DNA of 64,000 nt from an uncultured Bacteroidales bacterium. GTDB taxonomy: Bacteria > Bacteroidota > Bacteroidia > Bacteroidales > UBA932. This document shows positions 11,535 to 20,625 of the stretch, piece by piece. Every line of letters begins with the position of its first letter. Position 1 is the first letter of the stretch. The stretch covers positions 45,003 through 109,002 of the forward strand of contig CALUTT010000027.1 in assembly GCA_944323775.1 (NCBI GenBank), given 5' to 3'. The notes beneath the pieces were generated by a model. The model worked only from the letters and a program-made list of their open reading frames with translations, did not search any database and was not told the origin of the DNA. A program made the translations under genes and the position numbers.

Positions 11535-12229
11535 CTTCTCATGAATTCAGACAGCGTGACTGCCGTCGCGACCGCTACGTTCAATGACTCGGCGCCGGAC
11601 TTCCCGAACGAAGGAATGCGTAGCCCGAAGTCAAGTTCGGCACGCACAAGCGGGCTTATGCCCCTTGATTCATTTCCCATAACGACAAGCCCAGTTCCGG
11701 ACAGTGCCGCATGGTAGATGTCTTCACCGTCAAGCAGGGTGCCGTAGACAGGAAGCGAAGCCTCGCGGAAACTGCGGCATACGGACACAATATCAGCACT
11801 GTATATCCCTACCCTGAACACTGATCCCATGCTTGACTGCACCACCTTGGGACTGAACACGTCCGCACAGTCGTCAGAACAGTAGATCCTTCTGACTCCG
11901 AACCAGTCGGCGATCCTGATTATTGTTCCCATGTTGCCGGGATCCCGGACCGAATCCAGCGCCAGGCACAGCCCTTCAGGCATTGGAGGGATGCCCGGAT
12001 GCGGGATCTCGACGAGGGCCAGTACAGGAGAGGGGCTGCTGCACAGACTGATACGTTCCATAACTGACCGTCCGACCTGCTCCTCGCTGTAGACAGCACG
12101 GACATTGAACGAGGAGCGGATGGCTTCATTCACCATCTTCTCCCCCTCGACCACGAACAGCCCGTACTGCTCACGGAACTTTTTCTCCCTCAGAGAGCGA
12201 ATCTTTCTGATTTCTGAAGCGGTCAACAT
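11531..12229 (-). CDS. TrmH/SpoU-family RNA 2'-O-methyltransferase
   Basis: A 232-residue SAM-dependent RNA ribose methyltransferase with a trefoil-knot (SPOUT) fold. All three SpoU motifs are visible: RDPGNMGTIIRIADWFG, VVMGNESRGIS, and IPSFGKSGAESLNVAVATAV. The N-terminal region (KIRSLREKKFREQYGLFVVEGEKMV) is the small substrate-binding domain found in the 23S rRNA-modifying members. The exact RNA target is not known. It overlaps tamL by four bases, so the two are translationally coupled. An apparent -7 element lies only five bases before the ATG. Confidence 0.92.
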   Translation of the reverse strand: MLTASEIRKIRSLREKKFREQYGLFVVEGEKMVNEAIRSSFNVRAVYSEEQVGRSVMERISLCSSPSPVLALVEIPHPGIPPMPEGLCLALDSVRDPGNMGTIIRIADWFGVRRIYCSDDCADVFSPKVVQSSMGSVFRVGIYSADIVSVCRSFREASLPVYGTLLDGEDIYHAALSGTGLVVMGNESRGISPLVRAELDFGLRIPSFGKSGAESLNVAVATAVTLSEFMRR

Positions 12230-12233
12230 TCTG

Positions 12234-12241
12234 CAAAAGTA
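12234..12241 (-). promoter_or_regulatory. -7 promoter element for the SpoU methyltransferase-tamL-GH13 operon
   Basis: Minus-strand TACTTTTG fits TAnnTTTG exactly. It ends five bases before the ATG at 12229, so transcription would start at or next to the start codon. No well-placed -33 TTTG is seen. Confidence 0.5.
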
Positions 12242-12308
12242 ATCAAACTAGTTCAAATTTCTCTGATTTTGATTAAATTTATAGGCAGTAATTCCAGAAC
12301 CAGTCCAG

Positions 12309-14162
12309 ATGATCGTCACTCTTTCAATACTTCTCATTTCGGTAATATTGTTCGTAAGCGGCAAGGTCCGCTCCGACCTCGTGGCACTGTGTGTCATGCT
12401 CGCTCTCGTCGTCTGCCAGATACTCACAACGGAGGAGGCCCTGTCCGGATTTTCCAACTCTACCGTGATAATGATGGTCGGACTCTTCATCGTGGGAGGC
12501 GGGATATTCCACACAGGCCTCGCCAAGATGATAAGCAGCAGGATACTCAAGCTCGCCGGAGGCAGCGAGACAAGGCTATTCCTTCTCGTGGTGCTTACGA
12601 CGGCCGGAATCGGGGCATTCGTGAGCAATACCGGGACAGTGGCCCTGATGATGCCGATAGTCGTCAGCATGGCCGCAAGCGCGAATTCGAGTTCCGGCAG
12701 GCTGCTCATGCCACTTGCATTCGCAAGCAGCATGGGAGGCATGATGACCCTTATCGGTACGCCTCCGAACCTCATAGTCAGCGACACGCTGGCCGAGGCA
12801 GGTTTCGGGTCCCTTTCCTTCTTCTCCTTCCTCCCTGTGGGAATCCTGTGCGTTGCAGTCGGCACGCTTGTGCTGCTGCCCCTCAGCAAGTGGTTCCTGT
12901 CAGGCAAGGGGACGGCAGGCAGGCGCAGGGATTCCGGCAAGACTCTCGGGCAGCTGGTAAACGAATACAGCCTGTCCAGAAACCTTTTCCGTGCCATGGC
13001 AGGTCAGAGTTCGACAATATGCGGGAAGACCCTGGCCGAACTCGATGTCAGACAGAAATACGGCATAAACATACTCGAAATCAGAAGGAACGGAAATGTC
13101 CAGGGACGATTCATGAACACGGTAAGGCAGATTTCCAGCCCGAACACTCCGATAGAGGCCAACGACATACTCTACCTGTCAGGCAAGCCCGAACAGATAG
13201 AGTCCTTCGTGTCAGACTGTTCACTGACAATCCTTGACCCGCACAGCTCCGAAGAGACAGGCACAGGCGATGCGGCCAGACTGGATTTCTATGATATCGG
13301 GATAGCCGAGGTCCTGCTGATGTCATCATCAAGACTGAACAACCTTACGGTAAAGGACGCCGGATTCAGGGAAAAGTTCAGTCTCAACGTGCTCGGCATA
13401 CGGCGCAAGAACGACTACCTGCTGCATGACCTCGGCGAGGTCCGCATGCATGACGGTGACGTGCTGCTCGTCCAGGGAAACTGGAAAGACATCGCCCGCC
13501 TGTCCGAAGAAGACGAGCAGTGGGTCGTACTCGGGCAGCCTCTCCAGCAGGCAGCCAGAGTGACTCTGGACTACAAAGCCCCCATCGCCGCCCTCATCAT
13601 GGCAGCGATGATTGCGGCCATGGTGTTCGACATAGTCCCTGCAGTGGCTGCTGTACTGATTGCCGCGGTGCTGATGGTCCTTACAGGATGCGTCCGCAAC
13701 ATGGAAGCCGCATACAAGACAATCAACTGGGAAACGATAGTGCTCTTCGGGGCGATGATGCCAATGTCCCTTGCACTCGAGAAGACAGGTGTGTCGGAGC
13801 TGATGTCAGGTTTCCTCGCCTCAAGCCTGGGAGCACTCGGCCCGCTGGCCCTGCTGGCAGGAATATACTTCACCACCTCGCTGATGACAATGTTCATCAG
13901 TAATACGGTCACAGCCCTTCTTATGGCGCCGATAGCGCTCCAGAGCGCCATCCAGATAGAAGCCAGCCCCGTACCGTTCCTCTTTGCGGTGACGGTCGGG
14001 GCCAGCATGTGTTTCGCATCCCCATTCTCCACTCCGCCCAACGCCCTCGTCATGTCGGCGGGGCAATACTCCTTCATGGACTATATCAAGGTCGGACTCC
14101 CGCTGCAGATAATAATGGGAGTGGTGATGGTCCTGGTTCTGCCGCTGATTTTTCCTTTCTGA
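12309..14162 (+). CDS. SLC13/DASS-family permease with two RCK_C domains
   Basis: A 617-residue inner-membrane carrier of the divalent-anion/Na+ symporter superfamily (substrates in the family include sulfate, phosphate and dicarboxylates). Hydrophobic helices occupy residues 1-190 and about 415-617. Each block has the family signature: SNTGTVALMMPI with IGTPPNLIVSDTL in the first half, and ISNTVTALLMAPIA with FSTPPNALVMSAG in the second. Between them lie two TrkA-C (RCK_C) regulatory domains at about 205-290 (KTLAELDVRQKYGINILEI) and 315-400 (LTVKDAGFREKFSLNVLGI). This soluble insert is typical of the sulfate-related subgroup. The gene is divergent from the SpoU methyltransferase gene and convergent with the aquaporin. 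Confidence 0.9.
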   Translation: MIVTLSILLISVILFVSGKVRSDLVALCVMLALVVCQILTTEEALSGFSNSTVIMMVGLFIVGGGIFHTGLAKMISSRILKLAGGSETRLFLLVVLTTAGIGAFVSNTGTVALMMPIVVSMAASANSSSGRLLMPLAFASSMGGMMTLIGTPPNLIVSDTLAEAGFGSLSFFSFLPVGILCVAVGTLVLLPLSKWFLSGKGTAGRRRDSGKTLGQLVNEYSLSRNLFRAMAGQSSTICGKTLAELDVRQKYGINILEIRRNGNVQGRFMNTVRQISSPNTPIEANDILYLSGKPEQIESFVSDCSLTILDPHSSEETGTGDAARLDFYDIGIAEVLLMSSSRLNNLTVKDAGFREKFSLNVLGIRRKNDYLLHDLGEVRMHDGDVLLVQGNWKDIARLSEEDEQWVVLGQPLQQAARVTLDYKAPIAALIMAAMIAAMVFDIVPAVAAVLIAAVLMVLTGCVRNMEAAYKTINWETIVLFGAMMPMSLALEKTGVSELMSGFLASSLGALGPLALLAGIYFTTSLMTMFISNTVTALLMAPIALQSAIQIEASPVPFLFAVTVGASMCFASPFSTPPNALVMSAGQYSFMDYIKVGLPLQIIMGVVMVLVLPLIFPF

Positions 14163-14174
14163 TCCCTGCGCGGA

Positions 14175-14837
14175 CTAACGCTCCCTGCACACTGCCGCAG
14201 CGAGCGCGGCACCTGCCATTGGAGCGACAATGAACACCCAAAGCTGCCTCAGGGCCTCGCCGCCCTCGAAAATGGCGGGACCTATGGACCTGGCCGGGTT
14301 CACGGATGTTCCCGTTATGGGGATGCATACTATGTGGACGAGTACCAGAGTGAGGCCTATGGCCAGGCCGGCGAAATTTCCGGCACCCTTGACCGGATCA
14401 GTCGTGCGCAGGACAACAAAGACGAAGATAAAGGTGAATACAGTCTCGGCTATGAGCGCCGGCACGAGATTGCCCTCCGCAAAGGAGTTGGCTCCCGTCT
14501 GCGTCGCACCGGTCGCAACGGCTCCCGAATGAACCAGAGCAAATATGATTGCAGAACCGACGACTGCTCCCAGAACCTGCGAAACCATATAGCCGAGAGC
14601 CTCTCCGGCCTTCATGCGGCCGCTGAGCCAGACTCCAAGGGTAATCGCAGGATTGATATGGCATCCGGAAACCGGACCAATGGCATATGCCATAGCGACT
14701 ACGGCAAGACCGAAAGCGAATGCGATTGTAAGCACCGCCGATACACTTGTGGCGCCGCCGTTCATTACGGCAGCTCCGCAACCCATAAGCACAAGCACCA
14801 TAGTGCCCAGAGCTTCAGCAAAATACTTGTTCTTCAT
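14175..14837 (-). CDS. aqpZ: Aquaporin (MIP family, water-channel type)
   Basis: A 220-residue, six-helix channel of the major intrinsic protein family. Both pore motifs are intact: HINPAITLG (first NPA) and TSVNPARSIGPA (second NPA with the filter Arg). The compact length and the residues around the second NPA resemble AqpZ rather than the longer glycerol facilitator GlpF, so water transport is the likelier role. It starts four bases after the NAD(P)HX dehydratase stop, implying co-transcription with an unrelated metabolite-repair gene. Confidence 0.92.
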   Translation of the reverse strand: MKNKYFAEALGTMVLVLMGCGAAVMNGGATSVSAVLTIAFAFGLAVVAMAYAIGPVSGCHINPAITLGVWLSGRMKAGEALGYMVSQVLGAVVGSAIIFALVHSGAVATGATQTGANSFAEGNLVPALIAETVFTFIFVFVVLRTTDPVKGAGNFAGLAIGLTLVLVHIVCIPITGTSVNPARSIGPAIFEGGEALRQLWVFIVAPMAGAALAAAVCRER

Positions 14838-14841
14838 ATCG

Positions 14842-15729
14842 TCAGATGAATTGATGTGGATTGTCTGAATACAGTTCAGCGAAACCGAGACGCAGGCATT
14901 CTACCAGGTCCCTGCTGTTGTACGCCTCCGCCGAACACTGCTCGGTAAGACGGTCTCCGGCATATCCGTGAAGCCATACTGCAAGAAGACTGGCTTCAAG
15001 AGTGCCGTATCCGCGCGACACCAGACCCGACAGCAAGCCTGTCAGCACATCACCGCTGCCGCCCTTGGCCAGACCGGCATTGCCCGTAGTATTGCGGTAC
15101 CCCCAGTCATGGCCGGGCACGCACACGGTCGTAGGATGCCCTTTCGAGACAACTATGCAGCCTGTCCGGTCTGCAATCCCACGTGCCACAGCAAGTTTGT
15201 CACCATCCAGCGGCCTCCCGGCAAGCCTCTGAAGCTCCCCGTCATGAGGAGTGAGGACGGACCCCGGAGTGATATGGCTCCCGTCAAGAAGATGCCTGCG
15301 GACCGACAGGACATTCAGGGCGTCGGCATCCAGGATCATGGGAATTCCGGCACGGGCGGCAGATTCGACGAGAGATTCAAGGGCATCGGCAGTGCGAGCG
15401 TCCCTGCCAAGTCCGGGACCGGCAGCAACGGCATTGTACCGGGACAGGTCAATTTCCCGCGAAGAAAAGCATGGTGCCTCATCAATCGAAAGCATCGCCG
15501 AAGGATTCGCCACGGCACATACACCGGCCGCAAACCTTGAAGTATGGAGGGTGACAAGCCCGCATCCCGACTTGAGCGCGGACGCCACGGAAAGCACGGC
15601 CGCACCAGGCATTGCATCGCACCCGCAGACCAGAAGAAGATGCCCGTAGTCACCCTTGTGGGATACGGCTTCCCTGTGCAGAAGAAACTTCTTCAGCAGC
15701 ACCCTGTCTATCAGAATATCGTCAGGCAT
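14842..15729 (-). CDS. nnrD: ADP/ATP-dependent (S)-NAD(P)HX dehydratase
   Basis: This 295-residue enzyme restores damaged, hydrated NADH and NADPH. It is the carbohydrate-kinase-like C-terminal half of YjeF. Diagnostic parts are KGDYGHLLLVCG, PMILDADALNVL, LTPHDGELQRLAG, VVSKGHPTTV and the catalytic NTTGNAGLAKGGSGDVLTG. The start MPDDILIDRVLLKKFLLHREA at 15729 is preferred. Start codons at 15771 and 15795 would add residues without family similarity and run toward the divergent promoter. The usual fused N-terminal epimerase domain (NnrE) is absent here and no separate epimerase gene is nearby. Confidence 0.9.
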   Translation of the reverse strand: MPDDILIDRVLLKKFLLHREAVSHKGDYGHLLLVCGCDAMPGAAVLSVASALKSGCGLVTLHTSRFAAGVCAVANPSAMLSIDEAPCFSSREIDLSRYNAVAAGPGLGRDARTADALESLVESAARAGIPMILDADALNVLSVRRHLLDGSHITPGSVLTPHDGELQRLAGRPLDGDKLAVARGIADRTGCIVVSKGHPTTVCVPGHDWGYRNTTGNAGLAKGGSGDVLTGLLSGLVSRGYGTLEASLLAVWLHGYAGDRLTEQCSAEAYNSRDLVECLRLGFAELYSDNPHQFI

Positions 15730-15781
15730 AAAAATACGGCCGTTGTTCCAGTGTCTTGACAAAGTTAGCATTTTTTTTGAA

Positions 15782-15812
15782 TTTGCTCGGCGCACACTTT
15801 TTTATATCTTTG
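15782..15812 (+). promoter_or_regulatory. Promoter of the DPP III-transporter operon
   Basis: TTTG (15782-15785), 19 bases, then TATCTTTG (15805-15812) is a full match to the Bacteroidota sigma consensus. It lies 21 bases before the ATG at 15834. Confidence 0.85.
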
Positions 15813-15833
15813 CATTTGGAAAATTACACCTTT

Positions 15834-17846
15834 ATGAACATTATTCTGAAAATGACGGCATTATCTACCCTTGCGGCTCTGGCCGTTTCCTGCGGGGAAA
15901 AGCCGGTCTCACAGCAGGAGGGCGACTTCAGATATCTGGTCGACGAATTTGCGGACATCAAGATCATGCGGTACAGGATCCCCGGCTGGGACGACCTGAC
16001 TCTCCGGCAGAAGGAATATGCATACCACCTCGGAGAGGCGGCAAAATACGGCCGAGACATACTCTGGGACCAGCATTGCAGCTACAACCTGCCCATACGC
16101 AAGGTTCTGGAAAACATACTGGAAAACTATGACGGAGACCGTGAATGCAAGGATTTCAGCGACTTCACCGTCTACGCCAAACGTGTTTTCTTCAGCAACG
16201 GAATCCACCACCACTATGCTGAGGACAAGATTTTCCCCGACTGCAGCCGCGAATACTTCGCCACTCTCATGAAGGCCGTCGGAATCGACGCCGAAGAGGG
16301 TGAAATGATGCTCGAAGTGATCTACAACCCCGACATTTTCCCCCAGAGGAAATCCAACGACGCAAGCGCCGACATCGTGCTGCAGTCTGCCGTGACATTC
16401 TACGACGGAGTGACGCGCGACGAAGCGGAAAAGTTCTATGCCGCCCTTCAGAAGCCGGACGACAAGACCCCCGTGTCATACGGGATCAACAGCAGACTCG
16501 TCAAGGACGAGGACGGCCGCATATATGAAGACGTATACAGGATCGGGGGGCTCTATTCACCGGCACTCGAGAAGATCGTCGACGAACTCGGCAAAGCCGC
16601 CGAAGTTGCCGAGAGCGACCTCCAGAAGCAGTACATCTCGACTCTGATCGAGTACTACAGGACAGGTGACCTGACCCTCTGGGACAAGTACAACGTCGAA
16701 TGGGTGCAGGACACACTCTGCACGGTCGACTTCATTAACGGGTTCATCGAAAGCTACACCGACCCCCTCGGAAGGAAGGGAAGCTGGGAAGGCATGGTCA
16801 ACATCAAGGACCATGACGCATCTCTCAGGACCGAGGTCCTGAGCTCGAACGCACAGTGGTTCGAGGACAATTCACCGGTAGACCCTCGCTTCAAGAAGGA
16901 AAAAGTGAAAGGTATCTCCGCCAAGGTCATCAACGCGACCACCCTCGGAGGAGACTGCTACCCTTCCACGCCCATCGGCATCAACCTTCCGAATGCAGAC
17001 TGGATACGCAAGGACCACGGCTCCAAGTCGGTGACAATAGCAAACATCACAAAGGCCTATGACCTCGCGGCGCAGGAATCCCCCAAGAACACTCTTGAAG
17101 AATTCGCCTGGGACGAAGAGGAAGTGGCTGCGGCAAGGAAATACCTCTCGCTCACTGACGAGATCCACACCGACCTCCACGAATGTCTCGGACACGGTTC
17201 AGGCCAGCTGCTCCCCGGAGTATCGCCGGATGCGCTCAAGGAATACAGCTCAACGCTAGAAGAGACACGCGCCGACCTCTTCGGCCTGTACTACATGGCC
17301 GATCCAAAGCTGGTCGAGCTCGGCATACTGCCCGATACGGAAGCCTACAAGGCTGAGTACGCCAACTATATCCGCAACGGCATCATGGTCCAGTTCAGCC
17401 GTGTGGAACTCGGCAGGAAAAACACCGAGGCCCACATGCAGAACAGGAAGCTCATCGCTGAATGGTGCTACGAGCACGGCCTCAAGGACAACGTAATCGA
17501 GAAGAAGACCCGTGACGGAAAGACCTATTTCGTCGTCAACGACTACGAGGCTCTCAGAGGACTCTTCGGGGAACTGCTCGCCGAAGTCCAGAGGATAAAG
17601 TCAGAGGGAGACTACGAAGCCGGCCGCAAACTCGTCGAGACCTATGCCGTGAACATCGATCCCGCCCTGCACAAGGAAGTGAAGGAAAGGTATGACGCCC
17701 TCGGACTGAAGCCATACGGCGGATTCATCAATCCTGAAATCGTACCGGTCGTCAAGGGTGGAAAGACTGTGGACTACCGCATTGAGTATCCTGACGACTA
17801 CCTCGCCCAGATGCTCGAATACGGCAAGAAATACGCTACACTCTAA
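15834..17846 (+). CDS. Dipeptidyl peptidase III (M49), predicted lipoprotein
   Basis: A 670-residue zinc metallopeptidase that removes dipeptides from the N-terminus of oligopeptides. The M49 zinc motif HECLGHG starts at residue 449 (H449, E450, H454), and the second motif EETRAD is at 476-481. The start at 15834 is chosen because it follows a full promoter and begins a lipoprotein signal (LAALAVSC, lipid on C20). An earlier in-frame ATG at 15756 precedes the promoter. Lipidation places the enzyme in the periplasm or on the cell surface, unlike the cytosolic eukaryotic DPP III. It lies 26 bases from the next gene, so peptide cleavage and transport may be linked. Confidence 0.93.
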   Translation: MNIILKMTALSTLAALAVSCGEKPVSQQEGDFRYLVDEFADIKIMRYRIPGWDDLTLRQKEYAYHLGEAAKYGRDILWDQHCSYNLPIRKVLENILENYDGDRECKDFSDFTVYAKRVFFSNGIHHHYAEDKIFPDCSREYFATLMKAVGIDAEEGEMMLEVIYNPDIFPQRKSNDASADIVLQSAVTFYDGVTRDEAEKFYAALQKPDDKTPVSYGINSRLVKDEDGRIYEDVYRIGGLYSPALEKIVDELGKAAEVAESDLQKQYISTLIEYYRTGDLTLWDKYNVEWVQDTLCTVDFINGFIESYTDPLGRKGSWEGMVNIKDHDASLRTEVLSSNAQWFEDNSPVDPRFKKEKVKGISAKVINATTLGGDCYPSTPIGINLPNADWIRKDHGSKSVTIANITKAYDLAAQESPKNTLEEFAWDEEEVAAARKYLSLTDEIHTDLHECLGHGSGQLLPGVSPDALKEYSSTLEETRADLFGLYYMADPKLVELGILPDTEAYKAEYANYIRNGIMVQFSRVELGRKNTEAHMQNRKLIAEWCYEHGLKDNVIEKKTRDGKTYFVVNDYEALRGLFGELLAEVQRIKSEGDYEAGRKLVETYAVNIDPALHKEVKERYDALGLKPYGGFINPEIVPVVKGGKTVDYRIEYPDDYLAQMLEYGKKYATL

Positions 17847-17872
17847 TTCAACAACAAAACAGCACAAAGGAG

Positions 17873-19471
17873 ATGTTTGCCGAATTGCTACAATCATCGT
17901 ACTTCGCGCTTTTCGTGATAGTCACGATCGGATTCCTGCTCGGCCGGATCAAGATCAAGGGATTGTCCCTGGACATATCGGCAGTGATATTCGTCGCTCT
18001 CGCCTTCGGCCATTTCGGAGTCGTGATCCCGAAAGAATTCGGCGACCTCGGTCTCGTCCTGTTCATATTCACGATAGGAATCCAGGCCGGTCCCGGCTTC
18101 TTCAGTTCCTTCAAGAGCAAGGGCAAGGTTCTGATAATCCTCACGACCATCATCATTGTGTCGGCCGCCCTGACCTCAGTCGGGATGAAGTATATCTTCC
18201 ACCTCGACACCCCGAGCACCGTGGGACTCCTTGCCGGAGCACTCACCAGTACTCCGGGACTGGCAGTCGCTATCGACAGCACAGGCTCCCCTCTTGCCTC
18301 CATCGCTTACGGAATCGCATATCCCTTCGGAGTGATCGGCGTCATCCTGTTCGTGAAGCTGCTTCCCAAGGTAATGCGCATTGACCTCAACAAGGAGGCC
18401 GAACGGCTCGAGAAAGAACGCCTCGGAAAGTATCCGAAACTGAACACCTGCTGCTTCAGGGTCACCAACGGCAGCGTCCACGGACATACCCTGGCACAGC
18501 TCGGGATAAGAGCCTCGACTGGTGCCGTAATCTCACGCATCAAGAGCGGCGACACGATACTCATGCCGTCGGCAGGCTACCAGATCCAGCAGGGCGACAT
18601 CCTTCAGGCGGTAGGAACCGAAGAATCCCTGGTGCAGCTGTCGATGCTGCTCGGAGAGAGGCTCAACGGTGAACTTCCACTCGCCAGCAGGCAAAGCGTC
18701 GAATCCGTGCTGCTGAGCCGCAAGGACATGGTGGGGAAAAACCTCGCCAGCCTCAATCTCCAGCAGAATTTCGGATGCACGGTCACAAGGATACGCCGAA
18801 GCGGCATAGACATTACGCCTTCACCGGACCTTGTGCTCAAGTTCGGCGACAAGCTGACTGTCGTGGGTGAACTTGACGGCATCAAAGGCGTCTCACACCT
18901 GCTCGGCAACAACGTCAAGCTCCTCTCCGACACCGATTTCCTGCCGATAGCGCTGGGAATAGTACTCGGAGTGCTCGTCGGCAAGCTAACGATCACCTTC
19001 CCCGGAGGCGTGACATTCTCCCCCGGACTCACAGGCGGCGTTCTCCTCACTGCATTGATTCTAAGTGCAATAGGCAAAACCGGTCCGATACTGTGGACCC
19101 TTTCAGGACCTGCCAACCATCTGCTCAGGCAGTTCGGACTGCTGCTTTTCCTCTCCGAGGTGGGCACATCCGCAGGGCAGAACCTCGTCTCCACGTTCCA
19201 GGAAAGCGGATGGTCAATGTTCATAGTCGGAGCCGCCATAACGATGGTCCCGCTGATTTCGGCTACCCTGATAGGGATTTTCTGCTTCAAGGTGTCTGTG
19301 CTTGACCTGCTCGGAACACTGACCGGAGGAATGACCAGCACCCCCGGACTCGCCGCAGCAGACTCCATGGTTGACAGCAACATACCTGGAGTCGCCTATG
19401 CAACCGTATACCCCATAGCGATGGTGTTCCTGATACTTTCGATACAGCTGATCGTAGGTTTCGTGGTTTAA
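17873..19471 (+). CDS. AspT/YidE-family transporter with two TrkA-C domains
   Basis: A 532-residue inner-membrane transporter of the aspartate:alanine exchanger superfamily. Two homologous membrane blocks (about 1-165 and 365-532) each contain the family repeat: AGALTSTPGLAVAIDS in the first and TGGMTSTPGLAAADSM in the second. Between them are two RCK_C domains, at about 200-270 (GHTLAQLGIRASTGAVISRI) and 285-355 (VGKNLASLNLQQNFGCTVTRI). The substrate of most family members is unknown. Its place behind a secreted dipeptidase suggests amino acids or small peptides, which is a guess from context. No promoter is seen in the 26-base gap. Confidence 0.9.
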   Translation: MFAELLQSSYFALFVIVTIGFLLGRIKIKGLSLDISAVIFVALAFGHFGVVIPKEFGDLGLVLFIFTIGIQAGPGFFSSFKSKGKVLIILTTIIIVSAALTSVGMKYIFHLDTPSTVGLLAGALTSTPGLAVAIDSTGSPLASIAYGIAYPFGVIGVILFVKLLPKVMRIDLNKEAERLEKERLGKYPKLNTCCFRVTNGSVHGHTLAQLGIRASTGAVISRIKSGDTILMPSAGYQIQQGDILQAVGTEESLVQLSMLLGERLNGELPLASRQSVESVLLSRKDMVGKNLASLNLQQNFGCTVTRIRRSGIDITPSPDLVLKFGDKLTVVGELDGIKGVSHLLGNNVKLLSDTDFLPIALGIVLGVLVGKLTITFPGGVTFSPGLTGGVLLTALILSAIGKTGPILWTLSGPANHLLRQFGLLLFLSEVGTSAGQNLVSTFQESGWSMFIVGAAITMVPLISATLIGIFCFKVSVLDLLGTLTGGMTSTPGLAAADSMVDSNIPGVAYATVYPIAMVFLILSIQLIVGFVV

Positions 19472-19486
19472 AAGAATCCGTCCCTA

Positions 19487-19518
19487 TTTGCTTTGAATGT
19501 GAGTTTTTGCTATATTTG
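19487..19518 (+). promoter_or_regulatory. Promoter of pfkA
   Basis: TTTG at 19487-19490, 20 bases, then TATATTTG at 19511-19518. It lies 23 bases before the ATG. A second TTTG at 19492-19495 is also present. Confidence 0.82.
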
Positions 19519-19541
19519 GCCCGTTTTTTAAAGACTCGGAA

Positions 19542-20513
19542 ATGGATATCAAGAGCATCGGAGTACTCACTTCCGGAGGCGACGCCCCCGGAATGAACGC
19601 CTGCATCAGGGCGGTCACCAGAGCTGCCATTTTTGAAGGCTGGAAAGTCTACGGAATATACCGCGGATGGGAAGGCCTGATAATCGGGAACATAAAGGAA
19701 CTCACGACAGAGAGTGTCAGCAACACCATACAGAGGGGCGGAACCATAATCAAGACCGCACGCAGCGAGGAATTCCGTACCGTTGAGGGCAGGCAGAAGG
19801 CCTACGAAAACATCAAGAAGTTCGGCATCGACGCCCTTATCGTCATAGGCGGAAACGGCTCGCTCGCCGGCGCCCAGGCCCTTGCAAGCGAGCATGACGT
19901 AACAGTCATAGGGCTTCCTGGAACAATTGACAACGACCTCTACGGCACCGACTCTACCATCGGATACGACACCGCGCTCAACACAATCGTGGAATGCGTG
20001 GACAAGATCAGGGACACGGCTACCAGCCATGACCGTATCTTCTTCGTCGAAGTGATGGGAAGGGACGCCGGGTTCCTGGCACAGAACAGCGCGATTGCCG
20101 CTGGTGCCGAGGCAGCCATAATCCCGGAAGACAATACCGACATCGACCAGCTCGCCACCTTCATCGGGCGCGGCATACGCAAGAGCAAGAACAGCAGCAT
20201 CGTAATCGTGTCAGAAGCTGACGGGGGCGCCATGCACTACGCAGAACGCGTACGCAAGGAATATCCCCAGTATGAGGTACGCGTATCGATACTCGGGCAC
20301 CTGCAGCGCGGCGGCAAGCCTACGGCTTTTGACAGAATACTTGCCAGCCGTCTGGGTGTAGCCTCCATAGATGCCCTCAAGGAAGGACAGAGGAACGTAA
20401 TGATAGGAATCAAGAACGACCAGATCGTATATGTCCCTATCGCACGTGCAATCAAGATGGACAAGCCGATCGACAAGGAACTTATAAACGTTCTCAGCAT
20501 ACTGTCTATCTGA
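19542..20513 (+). CDS. pfkA: 6-phosphofructokinase, ATP-type
   Basis: This 323-residue glycolytic enzyme phosphorylates fructose 6-phosphate. Family motifs are [40 protein letters not shown] and [14 protein letters not shown]. Glycines at the two donor-determining sites (G106 in GGNGS, G128 in PGTIDND) point to ATP rather than pyrophosphate. The phosphate-site motif reads GGNGS (residues 103-107), with Asn where GGDGS is usual, so the Asp that helps bind Mg-ATP is replaced. The rest of the active site looks intact. It has its own promoter. A second, PPi-type enzyme is encoded at 39229-40458. Confidence 0.93.
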   Translation: MDIKSIGVLTSGGDAPGMNACIRAVTRAAIFEGWKVYGIYRGWEGLIIGNIKELTTESVSNTIQRGGTIIKTARSEEFRTVEGRQKAYENIKKFGIDALIVIGGNGSLAGAQALASEHDVTVIGLPGTIDNDLYGTDSTIGYDTALNTIVECVDKIRDTATSHDRIFFVEVMGRDAGFLAQNSAIAAGAEAAIIPEDNTDIDQLATFIGRGIRKSKNSSIVIVSEADGGAMHYAERVRKEYPQYEVRVSILGHLQRGGKPTAFDRILASRLGVASIDALKEGQRNVMIGIKNDQIVYVPIARAIKMDKPIDKELINVLSILSI

Positions 20514-20536
20514 GACAGTTGCGGGAACGCATTTCA

Positions 20537-20609
20537 GGGGTATTAGCTCAGTTGGTAGAGCGTCAGGTTCGCAATCTGAAGGTCAGGGGTTCGATCCCCC
20601 TATGCTCCA
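20537..20609 (+). tRNA. tRNA-Ala (anticodon CGC)
   Basis: All four arms fold: acceptor GGGGTAT/ATGCTCC, D arm GCTC/GAGC, anticodon arm TCAGG/TCTGA around loop TTCGCAA, and T arm AGGGG/CCCCT. Total length is 73 bases and no CCA is encoded. The anticodon CGC reads GCG, and the G3:U70 wobble pair in the acceptor is the alanine identity element. Confidence 0.95.
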
Positions 20610-20625
20610 CAGACATCATTCAGGC

